Source: Desnuesiella massiliensis (GTDB lineage Bacteria; Bacillota; Clostridia; Clostridiales; Clostridiaceae). From it: 64,000 nucleotides of DNA. The position numbers were made by a program, and so were the translations under genes. The notes under the pieces are model-generated. The model searched no databases. It saw only the letters and a list, made by a program, of their open reading frames with translations, and was not told the DNA's origin. Below, piece after piece: positions 9,043 to 18,027 of this stretch (position 1 is its first letter; each line of letters opens with the position of its first letter). The DNA lies in assembly GCF_001403615.1 (NCBI RefSeq), contig NZ_LN879456.1, positions 806,001 through 870,000 of the forward strand. Direction: 5' to 3'.

Positions 9043-10266
9043 ATGAATTTATGCGCAATTATTTGTGAATATAATCCTTTTCATAAGGGACATGAATATC
9101 ATATACAAAAGGCTAAAGAAATAACCAATAGCGATGGTATTATAGGTGTAATGAGCGGTAACTTTGCTCAAAGGGGTATCCCTACCATAATAGATAAATG
9201 GGAAAGAACCAAAATGGCTCTAAGCTCAGGTGTTGATTTAGTTATTGAACTTCCGGCCATCTTTAGTGTATCTTCAGCAGAATTTTTTTCTAATGGAGCT
9301 GTTAAATTATTAGATGATTTAAAAGTAATAGATTATTTATGCTTCGGAAGTGAATATGGCAATATTGATTTATTAAAGGAAATAGCCTACGCCCTTATAG
9401 ATGAACAGCAAAACTTTAAATTTTTTTTAAAGAGCTACCTAAAGGATGGTTATCCCTTTACTACAGCAAGAAGCTTGGCTCTACAAAAATATTTAGTTCA
9501 TATAAATCCTAATATAAACGCTAAAGAGCTATCAGAGATATTAGCAAGTTCAAATAATATTTTAGGCATTGAGTATTGCAAGAGCTTATTAAATTGCAAA
9601 AGCAAAATTAAGCCAATAACTATCAAAAGACTGGGCTCCGCCTATAATGAAAATGATTTGAACAGTATATTTTCTAGTGCCACCTCTATTAGAAAATTCA
9701 TAAAGGATAACAATGCTATAGATGAGCTAGAAGCTCACTTGCCTATTAATGTATTTAAAATAATGAAGGATTTATTCCATAATAACTATAACTTTATTAA
9801 TGAAGAGTCTCTATTTCCATATATTAAATACAAATTAGCCACCGAAGGGGAAAGTTTAAGAGCTATCCCCGAAGCTTCTGAGGGTTTAGATAATAAAATA
9901 TTAAAAGAGTTTTATTCCTGTAATAGTTTCAACGAGCTAGTGTCTAGAGTTAAGAGCAAGCGATATACTTATACTCGAATTAGTAGAATACTATGTCAAT
10001 ATTTTATAGGCTTTGAAAAATACCCCATAGAAATCTTGAGAAAAGAATCTCCAGCCTATATTAGAGTATTAGGGCTAAATAAAAAAGGAGCAGATATTAT
10101 AAAATCAATTAAGAAAAACTCTCCTTTAGAAATAATAACCAAACTTCCAAAAGAATATAATTCTATGTTAAAACTAGATATTCAAGCCACAAAGGCTTAT
10201 AGTATTATAAATCAAAGTATTCATTATAAAGAAGATTTTTTAAGAAGTCCTATTATTATAAAATAA
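9043..10266 (+). CDS. tmcAL: tRNA(Met) cytidine acetate ligase (YlbM family)
   Basis: This 407-residue nucleotidyltransferase belongs to the TmcAL family, which forms N4-acetylcytidine in elongator tRNA-Met using acetate and ATP. The N-terminal motif EYNPFHKGHEYHI contains the HxGH nucleotide-binding signature. It is divergent from the acetate genes pta-ackA. A terminator follows at 10261-10298. Confidence 0.93.
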   Translation: MNLCAIICEYNPFHKGHEYHIQKAKEITNSDGIIGVMSGNFAQRGIPTIIDKWERTKMALSSGVDLVIELPAIFSVSSAEFFSNGAVKLLDDLKVIDYLCFGSEYGNIDLLKEIAYALIDEQQNFKFFLKSYLKDGYPFTTARSLALQKYLVHINPNINAKELSEILASSNNILGIEYCKSLLNCKSKIKPITIKRLGSAYNENDLNSIFSSATSIRKFIKDNNAIDELEAHLPINVFKIMKDLFHNNYNFINEESLFPYIKYKLATEGESLRAIPEASEGLDNKILKEFYSCNSFNELVSRVKSKRYTYTRISRILCQYFIGFEKYPIEILRKESPAYIRVLGLNKKGADIIKSIKKNSPLEIITKLPKEYNSMLKLDIQATKAYSIINQSIHYKEDFLRSPIIIK

Positions 10267-10298
10267 AAGCGCTGAAAGTGCTTTTATTTTATTTTTTT
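10261..10298 (+). terminator. Intrinsic terminator after tmcAL
   Basis: AAATAAAAGC and GCTTTTATTT form a 10-bp stem right at the stop codon, followed by a long T-rich tract. Confidence 0.8.
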
Positions 10299-10359
10299 AT
10301 TATAATTTAGAGCTTTGCTAAATATATTTTTATTACAGATTAAATAAGAGGTGAAACCT

Positions 10360-11505
10360 TTGAAAATATTATTACTCATTTTAATAATTTGCATATTAGT
10401 TTTAATATTCTATCTTGTGAAAAATTCAAAATTCAATTTATTAATTTCAATACTGCTATCTCTTTTAGTAATATATTTTATATTATATCCAAAAGTATGT
10501 ATTGAATCCTCTTTAAAAGGAGCTAGGTTATTTTTTAACTCTGTTTTCCCCACTCTATTTCCTTTTTTAATTATTACTAGTCTTCTGATGGAGTATGATG
10601 GCATAAACATTTATTCTAACACTATTGGTAAATTTATCTGCACTCCTTTGGGATTATCAAAAAATAGCAGCTTTGCATTAATAATTAGTGCACTATGCGG
10701 CTACCCCTTAGGCGGAAAATATAGCTGTGAACTTTATGAGAAAAAATTAATAGATTCTTACGAATTTAAAAAATTAATAAACGTAGCTTCAAATACTAGC
10801 CCGCTATTTCTAATAGGTGCAGTGGCTACCACAATGCTAAACAATTCCAATAGCGGATATATATTGCTAATATCAAATTATTTATCTTGCATTATTATGG
10901 CTTTTATACTTCCTCGTATAAACACTAAGGACTATTATATCAGTAACTCTAAAAATCATATACCTAACCTAGGTGTAGCTCTAAAAAACTCTGTTGATAC
11001 TTCCTTAAAAACCTGCTTTAATGTGGGAAGCTTTATAATTATTTTTTCAGTAGTTCTTGCTATAATAAAAAACAATGTTATTTACAACATTGTTTTAAGT
11101 AAAATATCAAATACATTTTATATTGAAAAAGATTTATTATCTGGCGTAATATTAGGTTTAGTCGAAATAACCAACGGATGTTACTACTTATCAATGTCAA
11201 ATTTAGATTTTAAAATAAAACTATCATTAGTAAGTTTTTTATGTAGTTTTAGTGGATTATGCATAATTGCACAGGTTCATTCCTTTGCATATAAATTTAA
11301 GGAATTCTCTCTATATACTTATATATTTCGTAAATTCATTCAAGGAATTATAAGTTTTACCATTACATTTATTATCTGCAGTAAATTTGAAAGCATCTAC
11401 ACAAGCTATTCAAATATTACTGTACCTTATTTTCCTTATATAATCATATTATTAGTTTTACCTTTAATGCTATTCTCTCTAAAAAGACTATTTGACATTT
11501 CTTAG
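10360..11505 (+). CDS. ylbJ: Sporulation integral membrane protein YlbJ
   Basis: This is a 381-residue polytopic membrane protein of the YlbJ family, which is under sporulation control in Bacillus. Multiple hydrophobic helices and the motif ALCGYPLGGKYSCELYE are recognisable. I placed the start at the TTG at 10360 because AGAGGTG lies at ideal distance; the GTG nine bases upstream is part of that Shine-Dalgarno. The 3' end overlaps the convergent next gene by 18 bases. Confidence 0.88.
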   Translation: MKILLLILIICILVLIFYLVKNSKFNLLISILLSLLVIYFILYPKVCIESSLKGARLFFNSVFPTLFPFLIITSLLMEYDGINIYSNTIGKFICTPLGLSKNSSFALIISALCGYPLGGKYSCELYEKKLIDSYEFKKLINVASNTSPLFLIGAVATTMLNNSNSGYILLISNYLSCIIMAFILPRINTKDYYISNSKNHIPNLGVALKNSVDTSLKTCFNVGSFIIIFSVVLAIIKNNVIYNIVLSKISNTFYIEKDLLSGVILGLVEITNGCYYLSMSNLDFKIKLSLVSFLCSFSGLCIIAQVHSFAYKFKEFSLYTYIFRKFIQGIISFTITFIICSKFESIYTSYSNITVPYFPYIIILLVLPLMLFSLKRLFDIS

Positions 11506-12012
11506 TTCTTTAATATTCTCTCTTATAGTAGCAGTAGTATTAGTAAAATCTTCAGATATAGATGCCATCATTTCTTCGGCATCTTTTTTTATATTGGAAA
11601 TCATTATTTTTCCCTTTTCCTCAAGTTCCTTGTCTAGTTGGCAGAGTATTTCATCTGCATAGTCTCTAGCTCCAAGCCTCATTGACTTTGCATCCCTTTG
11701 AGCTGCTGCTATGATCTCTTGTGCTCTAATTTTGGCTTCCTTAGTTATATCATGGTTTTCTACCTGTTTTTTTAACATTTCCATAGTTTCTTTTTTAACT
11801 ACTTCATATTCTTTTCTAGCTTCAGATAAAATCCTCTCTTTTTCAGTTAGAACCCACTGAGCTTTTTTAAACTCATCAGGAAGATAATTTACAATTTGGT
11901 CTATGACCTCTAATATTTCTTTTTTATCTAATACAATTTTGCCTGTTATAGGAACCTTAGATGCAGTTTCAACTATTTCTTGCAAATATTCTAACAATTG
12001 CATAACATCCAT
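11488..12012 (-). CDS. Coiled-coil protein, ATP synthase b/E-subunit-like
   Basis: This is a 174-residue, strongly charged, mostly helical protein with a long coiled coil (about residues 45-170) resembling stalk subunits of rotary ATPases. No membrane anchor or catalytic motif is visible. In clostridia a gene of this kind commonly sits beside coaD, often annotated as an ATPase, without known function. It is 11 bases downstream of coaD and overlaps ylbJ tail to tail by 18 bases. Confidence 0.7.
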   Translation of the reverse strand: MDVMQLLEYLQEIVETASKVPITGKIVLDKKEILEVIDQIVNYLPDEFKKAQWVLTEKERILSEARKEYEVVKKETMEMLKKQVENHDITKEAKIRAQEIIAAAQRDAKSMRLGARDYADEILCQLDKELEEKGKIMISNIKKDAEEMMASISEDFTNTTATIRENIKELRNVK

Positions 12013-12023
12013 GAAAATACCCC

Positions 12024-12503
12024 CTATTCACCTATTTTAATCATTATATCTGGAATAATCTCATCAGGCACTAACTCTTTTATACATCCACCAAACTTAG
12101 CTACTTGTTTTACAGCTGAAGAACTTAAATAAGAATATTGAGCATTAGTCATCATAAATACAGTTTCAATGGTAGAATCAAGCTTATTATTCATTAAAGC
12201 CATCTGAAACTCATACTCAAAATCAGATACTGCTCTCAATCCTTTAATTATAACCTTAGCTTCCTCTTGCTTCATTAAATTTATCAATAAACCATCATAA
12301 CTTCTTACTTTAACATTGCTTAAAGATTTCGTTACCCTTTCAATAAGCTTAACTCTCTCATCTATGTCAAATAATCCTTTTTTTTCTACATTAACTAATA
12401 CTCCTACTATAACCTCATCAAAAACTTTTGCAGCTCTTTTAATAATATCTAAATGACCATTAGTTATGGGGTCAAAGCTTCCAGGGTATACAGCTCTTTT
12501 CAT
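12024..12503 (-). CDS. coaD: Pantetheine-phosphate adenylyltransferase
   Basis: This 159-residue enzyme adenylates 4'-phosphopantetheine in coenzyme A synthesis. The N-terminus KRAVYPGSFDPITNGHLDI holds the (T/H)xGH motif, and YSYLSSSAVKQVA matches the ISSSxVR signature. The ATG at 12503 is chosen over longer frames because GAGGAGGAC at the end of rsmD gives the correct spacing. Only one base separates it from the rsmD stop. Confidence 0.97.
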   Translation of the reverse strand: MKRAVYPGSFDPITNGHLDIIKRAAKVFDEVIVGVLVNVEKKGLFDIDERVKLIERVTKSLSNVKVRSYDGLLINLMKQEEAKVIIKGLRAVSDFEYEFQMALMNNKLDSTIETVFMMTNAQYSYLSSSAVKQVAKFGGCIKELVPDEIIPDIMIKIGE

Positions 12504-12504
12504 T

Positions 12505-13062
12505 TTAGTCCTCCTCATACCTATAAAAACATACTGTTGTGTTTCCATATTTTCTATGATCAAATAACTTTATACTTTCTCCACCTTCATAGATTTCCTC
12601 TTTTGTGTCTATTTTTGTAACAATTAACCCTTGCTTTTTAAGCAAATTTTTGTCTTCTATCATTTTTATAGCCTTAGGAATCATGTCCTTCATATAAGGA
12701 GGGTCTATAAAGATAATATCAAAAATAATATTCTTTGAATAAAAATAGTCTAAAGAATCATAGGCATCCATATTATAACTTTTACAGCAATCTTCAAATT
12801 TAAAATTCTCTATATTTTTTTTCAGCAATGGATAGGCTATGGAGCTTTTTTCTATTAGATGACTTTCTTTAGCTCCTCTGCTAGCGGCTTCTAGTCCTAA
12901 ACTTCCTGTACCTGAAAACATATCCAAGGTTATAGCCTCTGGTACTTTAGTTTGAATTATATTAAATATAGACTCTTTAATCCTATCTAAAGTAGGCCTA
13001 GTATCCATGTTTTCTGGAGATAATAACTTTCTACCTTTAGCTTTTCCTGCAATTACTCTCAT
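12505..13062 (-). CDS. rsmD: 16S rRNA (guanine966-N2)-methyltransferase
   Basis: This is a 185-residue SAM-dependent methyltransferase. Typical elements are the start MRVIAGKAKGRKL, the SAM-binding LDMFSGTGSLGLEAASRGA and the catalytic DPPY. It forms an operon with coaD, the conserved Firmicutes pair. Confidence 0.97.
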   Translation of the reverse strand: MRVIAGKAKGRKLLSPENMDTRPTLDRIKESIFNIIQTKVPEAITLDMFSGTGSLGLEAASRGAKESHLIEKSSIAYPLLKKNIENFKFEDCCKSYNMDAYDSLDYFYSKNIIFDIIFIDPPYMKDMIPKAIKMIEDKNLLKKQGLIVTKIDTKEEIYEGGESIKLFDHRKYGNTTVCFYRYEED

Positions 13063-13172
13063 TTTTATCCTCCTTAATTGTCCGTCGTTAACATTTTATC
13101 ATATCATAATACTCTATACAAACTTTTTTCATTTTTTTACAAAAAATCAAACCTAATTCTACATTTTATACT

Positions 13173-15206
13173 TTAATTAAAGCATATGTATTTTGAGCTC
13201 TTTTCAAGACCCTTCATTACTTCTTCACAAAACTTCATATTAATCTCATCTTCACTATAAACAATACCTTTAGCTTCAGCATTAGCAACCTTTAAAAGAT
13301 TAATATCTTCCATAATATCTGATAATATTAGCCCAGTATCTCCATGTTGTCTTGTACCAAATAGCTCACCACTGCCTCTTAGTTTTAAATCTTGTTCCGC
13401 AATATAAAATCCATCATTACTTTCAGTCATAGTCATCATTCTTTTCTTAGTAATATTACTTTTAGCATTAGCTATTAGAATACAATAAGACTTATACTGA
13501 CCTCTTCCAACCCTGCCTCGTAATTGATGTAGTTGCGAAAGTCCAAATCTTTCTGCATTTTCAATTATCATAACGCTAGCATTAGGTACATTTACTCCTA
13601 CTTCTATTACGGTGGTAGAAATCAAAACTTTAGTATTATTCTCTTTAAATCTACTCATAATCTCTTCTTTTGTTTTACTATTCATCTTTCCATGAAGAAT
13701 CTCTATAGGGATTTCTTTAAAAAACTCAGACTTTAAGCTATCATATAGCTTTTCTACTGAATTCAATTTTAAATCTTCATTTTCCTCTATAAGAGGACAT
13801 ACAATATATACCTGTCGACCTAGTTTTATTTGCTCCAAGGCTAAATTATAGGCTAACTTTCTATGTCTTTCTTCATAAAAAACTGTATCAATCTTTTGCC
13901 TACCAGGTGGTAACTCATCTATTATAGATACATCTAAATCACTATATAAATATAGTGAAAGAGTTCTTGGTATGGGTGTAGCAGTCATAACCAATACATC
14001 TGCCTGATTATTTTTATTAATTAACTTGCTTCTTTGATTAACCCCAAATCTATGTTGCTCATCGGTAACAATTATGCCCAATTTATTTAACTCTACATCT
14101 TCTTCGATAAGAGCATGAGTGCCTATTAAAACTAAAGGAGTTCCTTCTTTAATCTTTTCTTTTATTCTTGTTTTTTCAGAGCTTGAGGTGCTTCCAGTCA
14201 ATATCTCAACGTCAACATGAAAATTCATTAAAAGCTTCCTTATCTCTTTATAATGCTGATTAGCTAAAATCTCTGTAGGTGCCATCAGCACTGCTTGGTA
14301 ACCATTTTTAACCACATTAAACATTGCGATAACAGCTACAATAGTTTTCCCGCTGCCTACATCCCCTTGAACCAATCTATTCATGGCTAAGGGCTTTTTT
14401 TCATCAATTAATATTTCTCTTATAACTCTACTCTGGGCATTAGTGAGAGAAAAAGGCAATTGCTCCTTTAATCTTATCATTTCATCGCATATATTAAAGG
14501 CTATACCTCTTTTATTGCTTTTAAACAGTTTTTTTACCATCAATATTTTAATAGAATAGGTTAATAGCTCTTGAAACTTTAATCTTCTTACCGCTTCTTC
14601 TAATTCACCTTTTGTAACAGGAAAGTGAATGCTTCTAATAGCTTTATCCAAAGATATAAAATTATATTTACTTACTATATTCCTAGGCAGATTCTCAGAT
14701 ATTCTAACCTCTTCTAAAGCCTGATTTACTAATTTTAAAAGTAATTTATTTGTTAAAGCACTGTTAAGAGAGTATTTTGCTATAATCCCACTTTTATTTA
14801 TGGCATCATTTATTATAACTGGATTTACAGTTTCTAAATATGTATTGCATTTTTTAAACTTTCCATACAAATTATATTTTCCGCCTATTACGAAGGTCTT
14901 CTTTATGTAAGGCTGATTAAACCATTTTGCTTTTATAATAAGCTCACCATATTTAAAAATCAATGTAGTTAAAGTTTTTCCTGTTTTTGTTCTTATATCC
15001 CTTTCATATTGAATATACTCACACTCTAACACTCTTTTTTCTTCCTCATCAATGTCATCCATATCAACATTCACTGATGTAAACTCATAATCCCTTGGAA
15101 AGTATAATAATAAATCTAATATATTATTAATTCCACATCTTCCTAAAGCTTCTTGTATCTTAGGGCCTACACCTTTTAAAGCACTAATATCATTATAAAT
15201 ATTCAT
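13173..15206 (-). CDS. recG: ATP-dependent DNA helicase RecG
   Basis: This 677-residue helicase reverses stalled forks and processes branched DNA. An N-terminal wedge domain is followed by Walker A GDVGSGKT, the DEQH box (VTDEQHRFG), TATPIPRTL and the C-terminal RGRVGRG. The start at 15206 follows GAGGTG; an upstream in-frame extension runs through the preceding terminator hairpin and is unlikely. Confidence 0.97.
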   Translation of the reverse strand: MNIYNDISALKGVGPKIQEALGRCGINNILDLLLYFPRDYEFTSVNVDMDDIDEEEKRVLECEYIQYERDIRTKTGKTLTTLIFKYGELIIKAKWFNQPYIKKTFVIGGKYNLYGKFKKCNTYLETVNPVIINDAINKSGIIAKYSLNSALTNKLLLKLVNQALEEVRISENLPRNIVSKYNFISLDKAIRSIHFPVTKGELEEAVRRLKFQELLTYSIKILMVKKLFKSNKRGIAFNICDEMIRLKEQLPFSLTNAQSRVIREILIDEKKPLAMNRLVQGDVGSGKTIVAVIAMFNVVKNGYQAVLMAPTEILANQHYKEIRKLLMNFHVDVEILTGSTSSSEKTRIKEKIKEGTPLVLIGTHALIEEDVELNKLGIIVTDEQHRFGVNQRSKLINKNNQADVLVMTATPIPRTLSLYLYSDLDVSIIDELPPGRQKIDTVFYEERHRKLAYNLALEQIKLGRQVYIVCPLIEENEDLKLNSVEKLYDSLKSEFFKEIPIEILHGKMNSKTKEEIMSRFKENNTKVLISTTVIEVGVNVPNASVMIIENAERFGLSQLHQLRGRVGRGQYKSYCILIANAKSNITKKRMMTMTESNDGFYIAEQDLKLRGSGELFGTRQHGDTGLILSDIMEDINLLKVANAEAKGIVYSEDEINMKFCEEVMKGLEKSSKYICFN

Positions 15207-15226
15207 AATTAAAAACACCTCATAGC

Positions 15227-15250
15227 AAAAAAAGCCCAAAGGCTTTTTTA
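15227..15250 (-). terminator. Hairpin between fakA and recG
   Basis: AAAAAAGCC and GGCTTTTTT form a short stem with a T-run just after the fakA stop. It is a weak intrinsic terminator that would partly uncouple recG. Confidence 0.65.
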
Positions 15251-15256
15251 TAGTTA

Positions 15257-16885
15257 CTATTCAACTGAGATAATGAAATAATATAAAGGTTGTTCTCCTT
15301 TATAATATTGAATATCTACGTCAGGATACTTTTCCTCTAGCTTTTTAGCAAAATCACCAACTTCTTCTTCCTTGGCATCTTTACCATAAAAAATAGTAAT
15401 GAGCTCACTATCTTCATTCACTAGACTCTCAATTAAATTCTCTGACACAGCGTAAAGTTCATTGCCTACTTCTTTTATTTTACCTTCAGCAAGACCTAAT
15501 ATATTTCCTTCTTTTATTATAACTCCATCCATTTCTGTATCTCTAACCGCATAGGTTACAGATCCACTTTTAACATTTTTAATAGTTTCTTTCATTGCTT
15601 CTACGTTGTTATCAACTTCATCTTCAATATTAAAAACTGTAATACAAGTTATTCCCTGTGGAATTGTTGTAGTAGGAATTACAACCACATTCTTGTCCGA
15701 TAGCTCACTGGCTTGATTTGCAGACATAATAATATTTTTATTATTAGGAAGAATAAAAATATTCTCCGCATTGATTTTGTTAACAGCTTCAACTATATCT
15801 TGAGTGCTTGGATTCATAGTTTGGCCGCCTTCAATGACATAATCCACTCCAAGATCCTTAAAAATATTCTTGATACCTTCTCCCATGGCTACAGCGATAA
15901 AAGCATACTTTTTGTTTTCTACACTAGTAGCTTCTTCTTTAGCATACTCTTTTTCCTCAACCATTAGGCTTCTATGCTCTTCTCTCATATTATCAATTTT
16001 AATTTTAGACAGCTCTCCAAGAGCTACAGCTTTTGATAAAACAGCACCTGGGTCATTAGTATGTATGTGAACCTTTATAACATCCTCATATCCTACAACT
16101 ATCATAGAGTCTCCTAAAGCTTCAATATCCTTTTTAAATGCTTCAGTTCTGCTTACATCTCCCAATACGATAAATTCAGTGCAATAACCAAATTTAATAT
16201 CATGATCTACTAGATTATTGGCAGCAGACTTATTTACAGCCTCATTACCAAACTGAATAACCTTAGCTTCTATACCATCCTTTAAGGCTTCATACATACC
16301 ATTTAATATAATTAATAGTCCCATACCGCCAGAGTCAACTACCTTAGCACTCTTAAGCACAGGTAGCATTTCTGGAGTTTTATTTAAAGCATCTTTACTA
16401 TGCAAGCATACTTCTTCCATAAGCTTGTTGATATCACTTTGATTGCTTTTTACAGCACTTTCTCCAGCTGTTCTAATAATAGTTAAAATTGTTCCTTCTA
16501 TAGGTCTCATAACAGCTTTATAAGCCGCCTTACTTCCCTCTAATAGAGCTTCAGCAAATTCTGAGGCATCTACTTCTTCTTTATTTTCGAGACCTTTAGA
16601 AATACCTCTTAAGATCTGTGAAAGAATAACCCCCGAATTTCCCCTAGCGCCCATCAATGCACCTTTTGCTAACTTCTTAGCTACATCACCAATAGATTGA
16701 CTCTTAAAATTTTCAATTTCAGAAACCGCAGCTTTAAAAGTTGCAGACATATTAGTCCCAGTATCTCCATCTGGCACAGGAAAAACATTTAGTGAATTGA
16801 CAAATTCCTTTTGCTCCTCTAATTTGTTGCTGGCATTTACCACCATATTATAAAAATGCTCACCATTTATTTTTACATATTTCAT
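15257..16885 (-). CDS. fakA: Fatty-acid kinase catalytic subunit FakA (DAK2 domain, YloV)
   Basis: This 542-residue protein has an N-terminal DhaL/DAK2 kinase domain with PVPDGDTGTNMS and GARGNSGVILSQ motifs, a central linker and a C-terminal domain of the FakA family. FakA phosphorylates fatty acids held by FakB. The ATG at 16885, after TAGGAGG, is preferred over a longer frame that overlaps the upstream gene. It is coupled to yloU. Confidence 0.93.
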   Translation of the reverse strand: MKYVKINGEHFYNMVVNASNKLEEQKEFVNSLNVFPVPDGDTGTNMSATFKAAVSEIENFKSQSIGDVAKKLAKGALMGARGNSGVILSQILRGISKGLENKEEVDASEFAEALLEGSKAAYKAVMRPIEGTILTIIRTAGESAVKSNQSDINKLMEEVCLHSKDALNKTPEMLPVLKSAKVVDSGGMGLLIILNGMYEALKDGIEAKVIQFGNEAVNKSAANNLVDHDIKFGYCTEFIVLGDVSRTEAFKKDIEALGDSMIVVGYEDVIKVHIHTNDPGAVLSKAVALGELSKIKIDNMREEHRSLMVEEKEYAKEEATSVENKKYAFIAVAMGEGIKNIFKDLGVDYVIEGGQTMNPSTQDIVEAVNKINAENIFILPNNKNIIMSANQASELSDKNVVVIPTTTIPQGITCITVFNIEDEVDNNVEAMKETIKNVKSGSVTYAVRDTEMDGVIIKEGNILGLAEGKIKEVGNELYAVSENLIESLVNEDSELITIFYGKDAKEEEVGDFAKKLEEKYPDVDIQYYKGEQPLYYFIISVE

Positions 16886-16898
16886 TGCAAGTAACCTC

Positions 16899-17246
16899 CT
16901 AGACTCTAACACCTTGAACATTCACTGTAATACAGGACACCTTTAACCCCGTATAATTTTCTACATTATATCTAATCTTTTGTATTATATTATTTGCTAT
17001 CACTGAAATTTTAGTTCCATATTCAACAACAACAAAAAGCTCTATGGTCAACTCATCATTTTTACAATGAATTTTTACTCCTTTGCTTAAATTTTCACCT
17101 TTAATAAGCTCCCAAAATCCATCAGTAGCATTTTTAGAGGCCATTCCTACAACTCCATAGCACTCCATGGTAGAAAGACCAACTATATTAGCAATTACTT
17201 CTTCGGAATAACCTATATATCCATTTTCATTTGAAAATCCTATCAT
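16899..17246 (-). CDS. yloU: Asp23/Gls24 family protein (YloU)
   Basis: This is a 115-residue Asp23/Gls24 domain protein (GYSEEVIANIVGLSTMECYGVVGMA). Such proteins are envelope-stress associated and usually lie next to fakA. It is divergent from rpmB with a 196-base gap, as in Bacillus. Confidence 0.93.
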   Translation of the reverse strand: MIGFSNENGYIGYSEEVIANIVGLSTMECYGVVGMASKNATDGFWELIKGENLSKGVKIHCKNDELTIELFVVVEYGTKISVIANNIIQKIRYNVENYTGLKVSCITVNVQGVRV

Positions 17247-17358
17247 AAAAAAATTCCTCCTCGAAAAATTCCATATAGTATATTCTATATTAAATAGTTC
17301 ATTTATTCAAGGAATTTAACTTATTTAATTTCCTTTCACTATTATATTTATATTATAC

Positions 17359-17388
17359 TTGCATAAATTATACATTATATGATAAAAT
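17359..17388 (+). promoter_or_regulatory. Putative promoter of rpmB
   Basis: TTGCAT (17359-17364) and TAAAAT (17383-17388) are spaced by 18 bases about 55 bases upstream of the rpmB start. Confidence 0.5.
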
Positions 17389-17442
17389 AATGTTTGTGCT
17401 AATAGAGGACAATATAATTGCAGTTTAAAGGAGGTGTTTTTA

Positions 17443-17634
17443 ATGTCAAGAAAATGTGACTACTGTAATAAAGGTGTTATATCTGGAGTACAATATAGCC
17501 ACTCACATCGTCAAACTAAGAGAAAGTGGGCTCCAAACCTAAGAAAGGTTAAAGCTATAGTTGATGGAACTCCTAGAACTGTTCATGTATGTACAAGATG
17601 CTTACGTTCCGGTAAGGTTCAACGTGCTATATAA
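17443..17634 (+). CDS. rpmB: Ribosomal protein L28
   Basis: This is a 63-residue L28 with the cysteine pairs CDYC and CTRC of the zinc-binding form. The ATG at 17443 is preceded by AAAGGAGGTG; the upstream GTG is inside that Shine-Dalgarno. It is a single gene with its own terminator and faces spoVM. Confidence 0.98.
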   Translation: MSRKCDYCNKGVISGVQYSHSHRQTKRKWAPNLRKVKAIVDGTPRTVHVCTRCLRSGKVQRAI

Positions 17635-17640
17635 AGAATA

Positions 17641-17675
17641 AAAAAATGCAGTTGGTTTAACAATTGCATTTTTTA
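17641..17675 (+). terminator. Intrinsic terminator after rpmB
   Basis: AATGCAGTTG and CAATTGCATT pair with one G-T wobble and are followed by TTTTTT. Confidence 0.85.
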
Positions 17676-17684
17676 TTTTATGAA

Positions 17685-17753
17685 CTATTTTCTTTTAAAA
17701 AATTTAATTATGTTTGATAAAAATTTAGGTAATTTAATTGCTATAATCTTCAT
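17685..17753 (-). CDS. spoVM: Stage V sporulation protein M (22 aa)
   Basis: This 22-codon gene encodes an amphipathic peptide beginning MKIIAIKLPKFLSNIIKFF. It matches SpoVM, which recognises convex forespore membrane and anchors SpoIVA to start coat assembly. The conserved lysines, the LPKFL core with its proline and the basic C-terminus are all present; it is slightly shorter than the 26-residue Bacillus form. A GGGAGG Shine-Dalgarno lies seven bases upstream. The position next to rpmB is the same as in Bacillus. Confidence 0.93.
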   Translation of the reverse strand: MKIIAIKLPKFLSNIIKFFKRK

Positions 17754-17786
17754 ATAATACCTCCCAATTAATATTCTATTCTGTTG

Positions 17787-17939
17787 TCATTTATTCTCCA
17801 TTAGATACCAACCTAAATATATTAAGGCAGCACCGCCAGCAAGAATCCATCCCCAAAAGGGTAATAAAACCGCGATAACTAAGCCTAGTCCAATGGATCC
17901 TATAATCAATCCTAACTTGTTTTTACAACGCTTAGACAA
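17787..17939 (-). CDS. Small membrane protein between thiN and spoVM (50 aa, TTG start)
   Basis: This 50-codon frame begins with TTG seven bases after GGTG. It encodes a basic N-terminus with one cysteine (SKRCKNKLG), then two hydrophobic glycine-rich segments (LIIGSIGLGLVIAVLL and WGWILAGGAALIYLGWYL), and ends MENK. It looks like a two-helix membrane protein and lies 34 bases upstream of spoVM, so a sporulation role is possible. The Shine-Dalgarno lies in the 3' arm of the hairpin at 17944-18000. Confidence 0.72.
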   Translation of the reverse strand: MSKRCKNKLGLIIGSIGLGLVIAVLLPFWGWILAGGAALIYLGWYLMENK

Positions 17940-17943
17940 AAAA

Positions 17944-18000
17944 ATCACCAAAAAGAAATTATTTCAATTATATAATATGAAATAAACTCTATTTGGTGAT
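17944..18000 (-). terminator. Terminator-like hairpin overlapping a ribosome-binding site
   Basis: The outer arms ATCACCAAA/TTTGGTGAT and inner arms TTATTTCA/TGAAATAA pair almost continuously, and the 3' arm is followed by seven T residues leading into the TTG of the next gene. It can terminate thiN transcripts. The GGTG used by the small membrane protein is inside the stem. Confidence 0.8.
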
Positions 18001-18027
18001 ACTTATATAAATAATTTTTTAGTTTAT

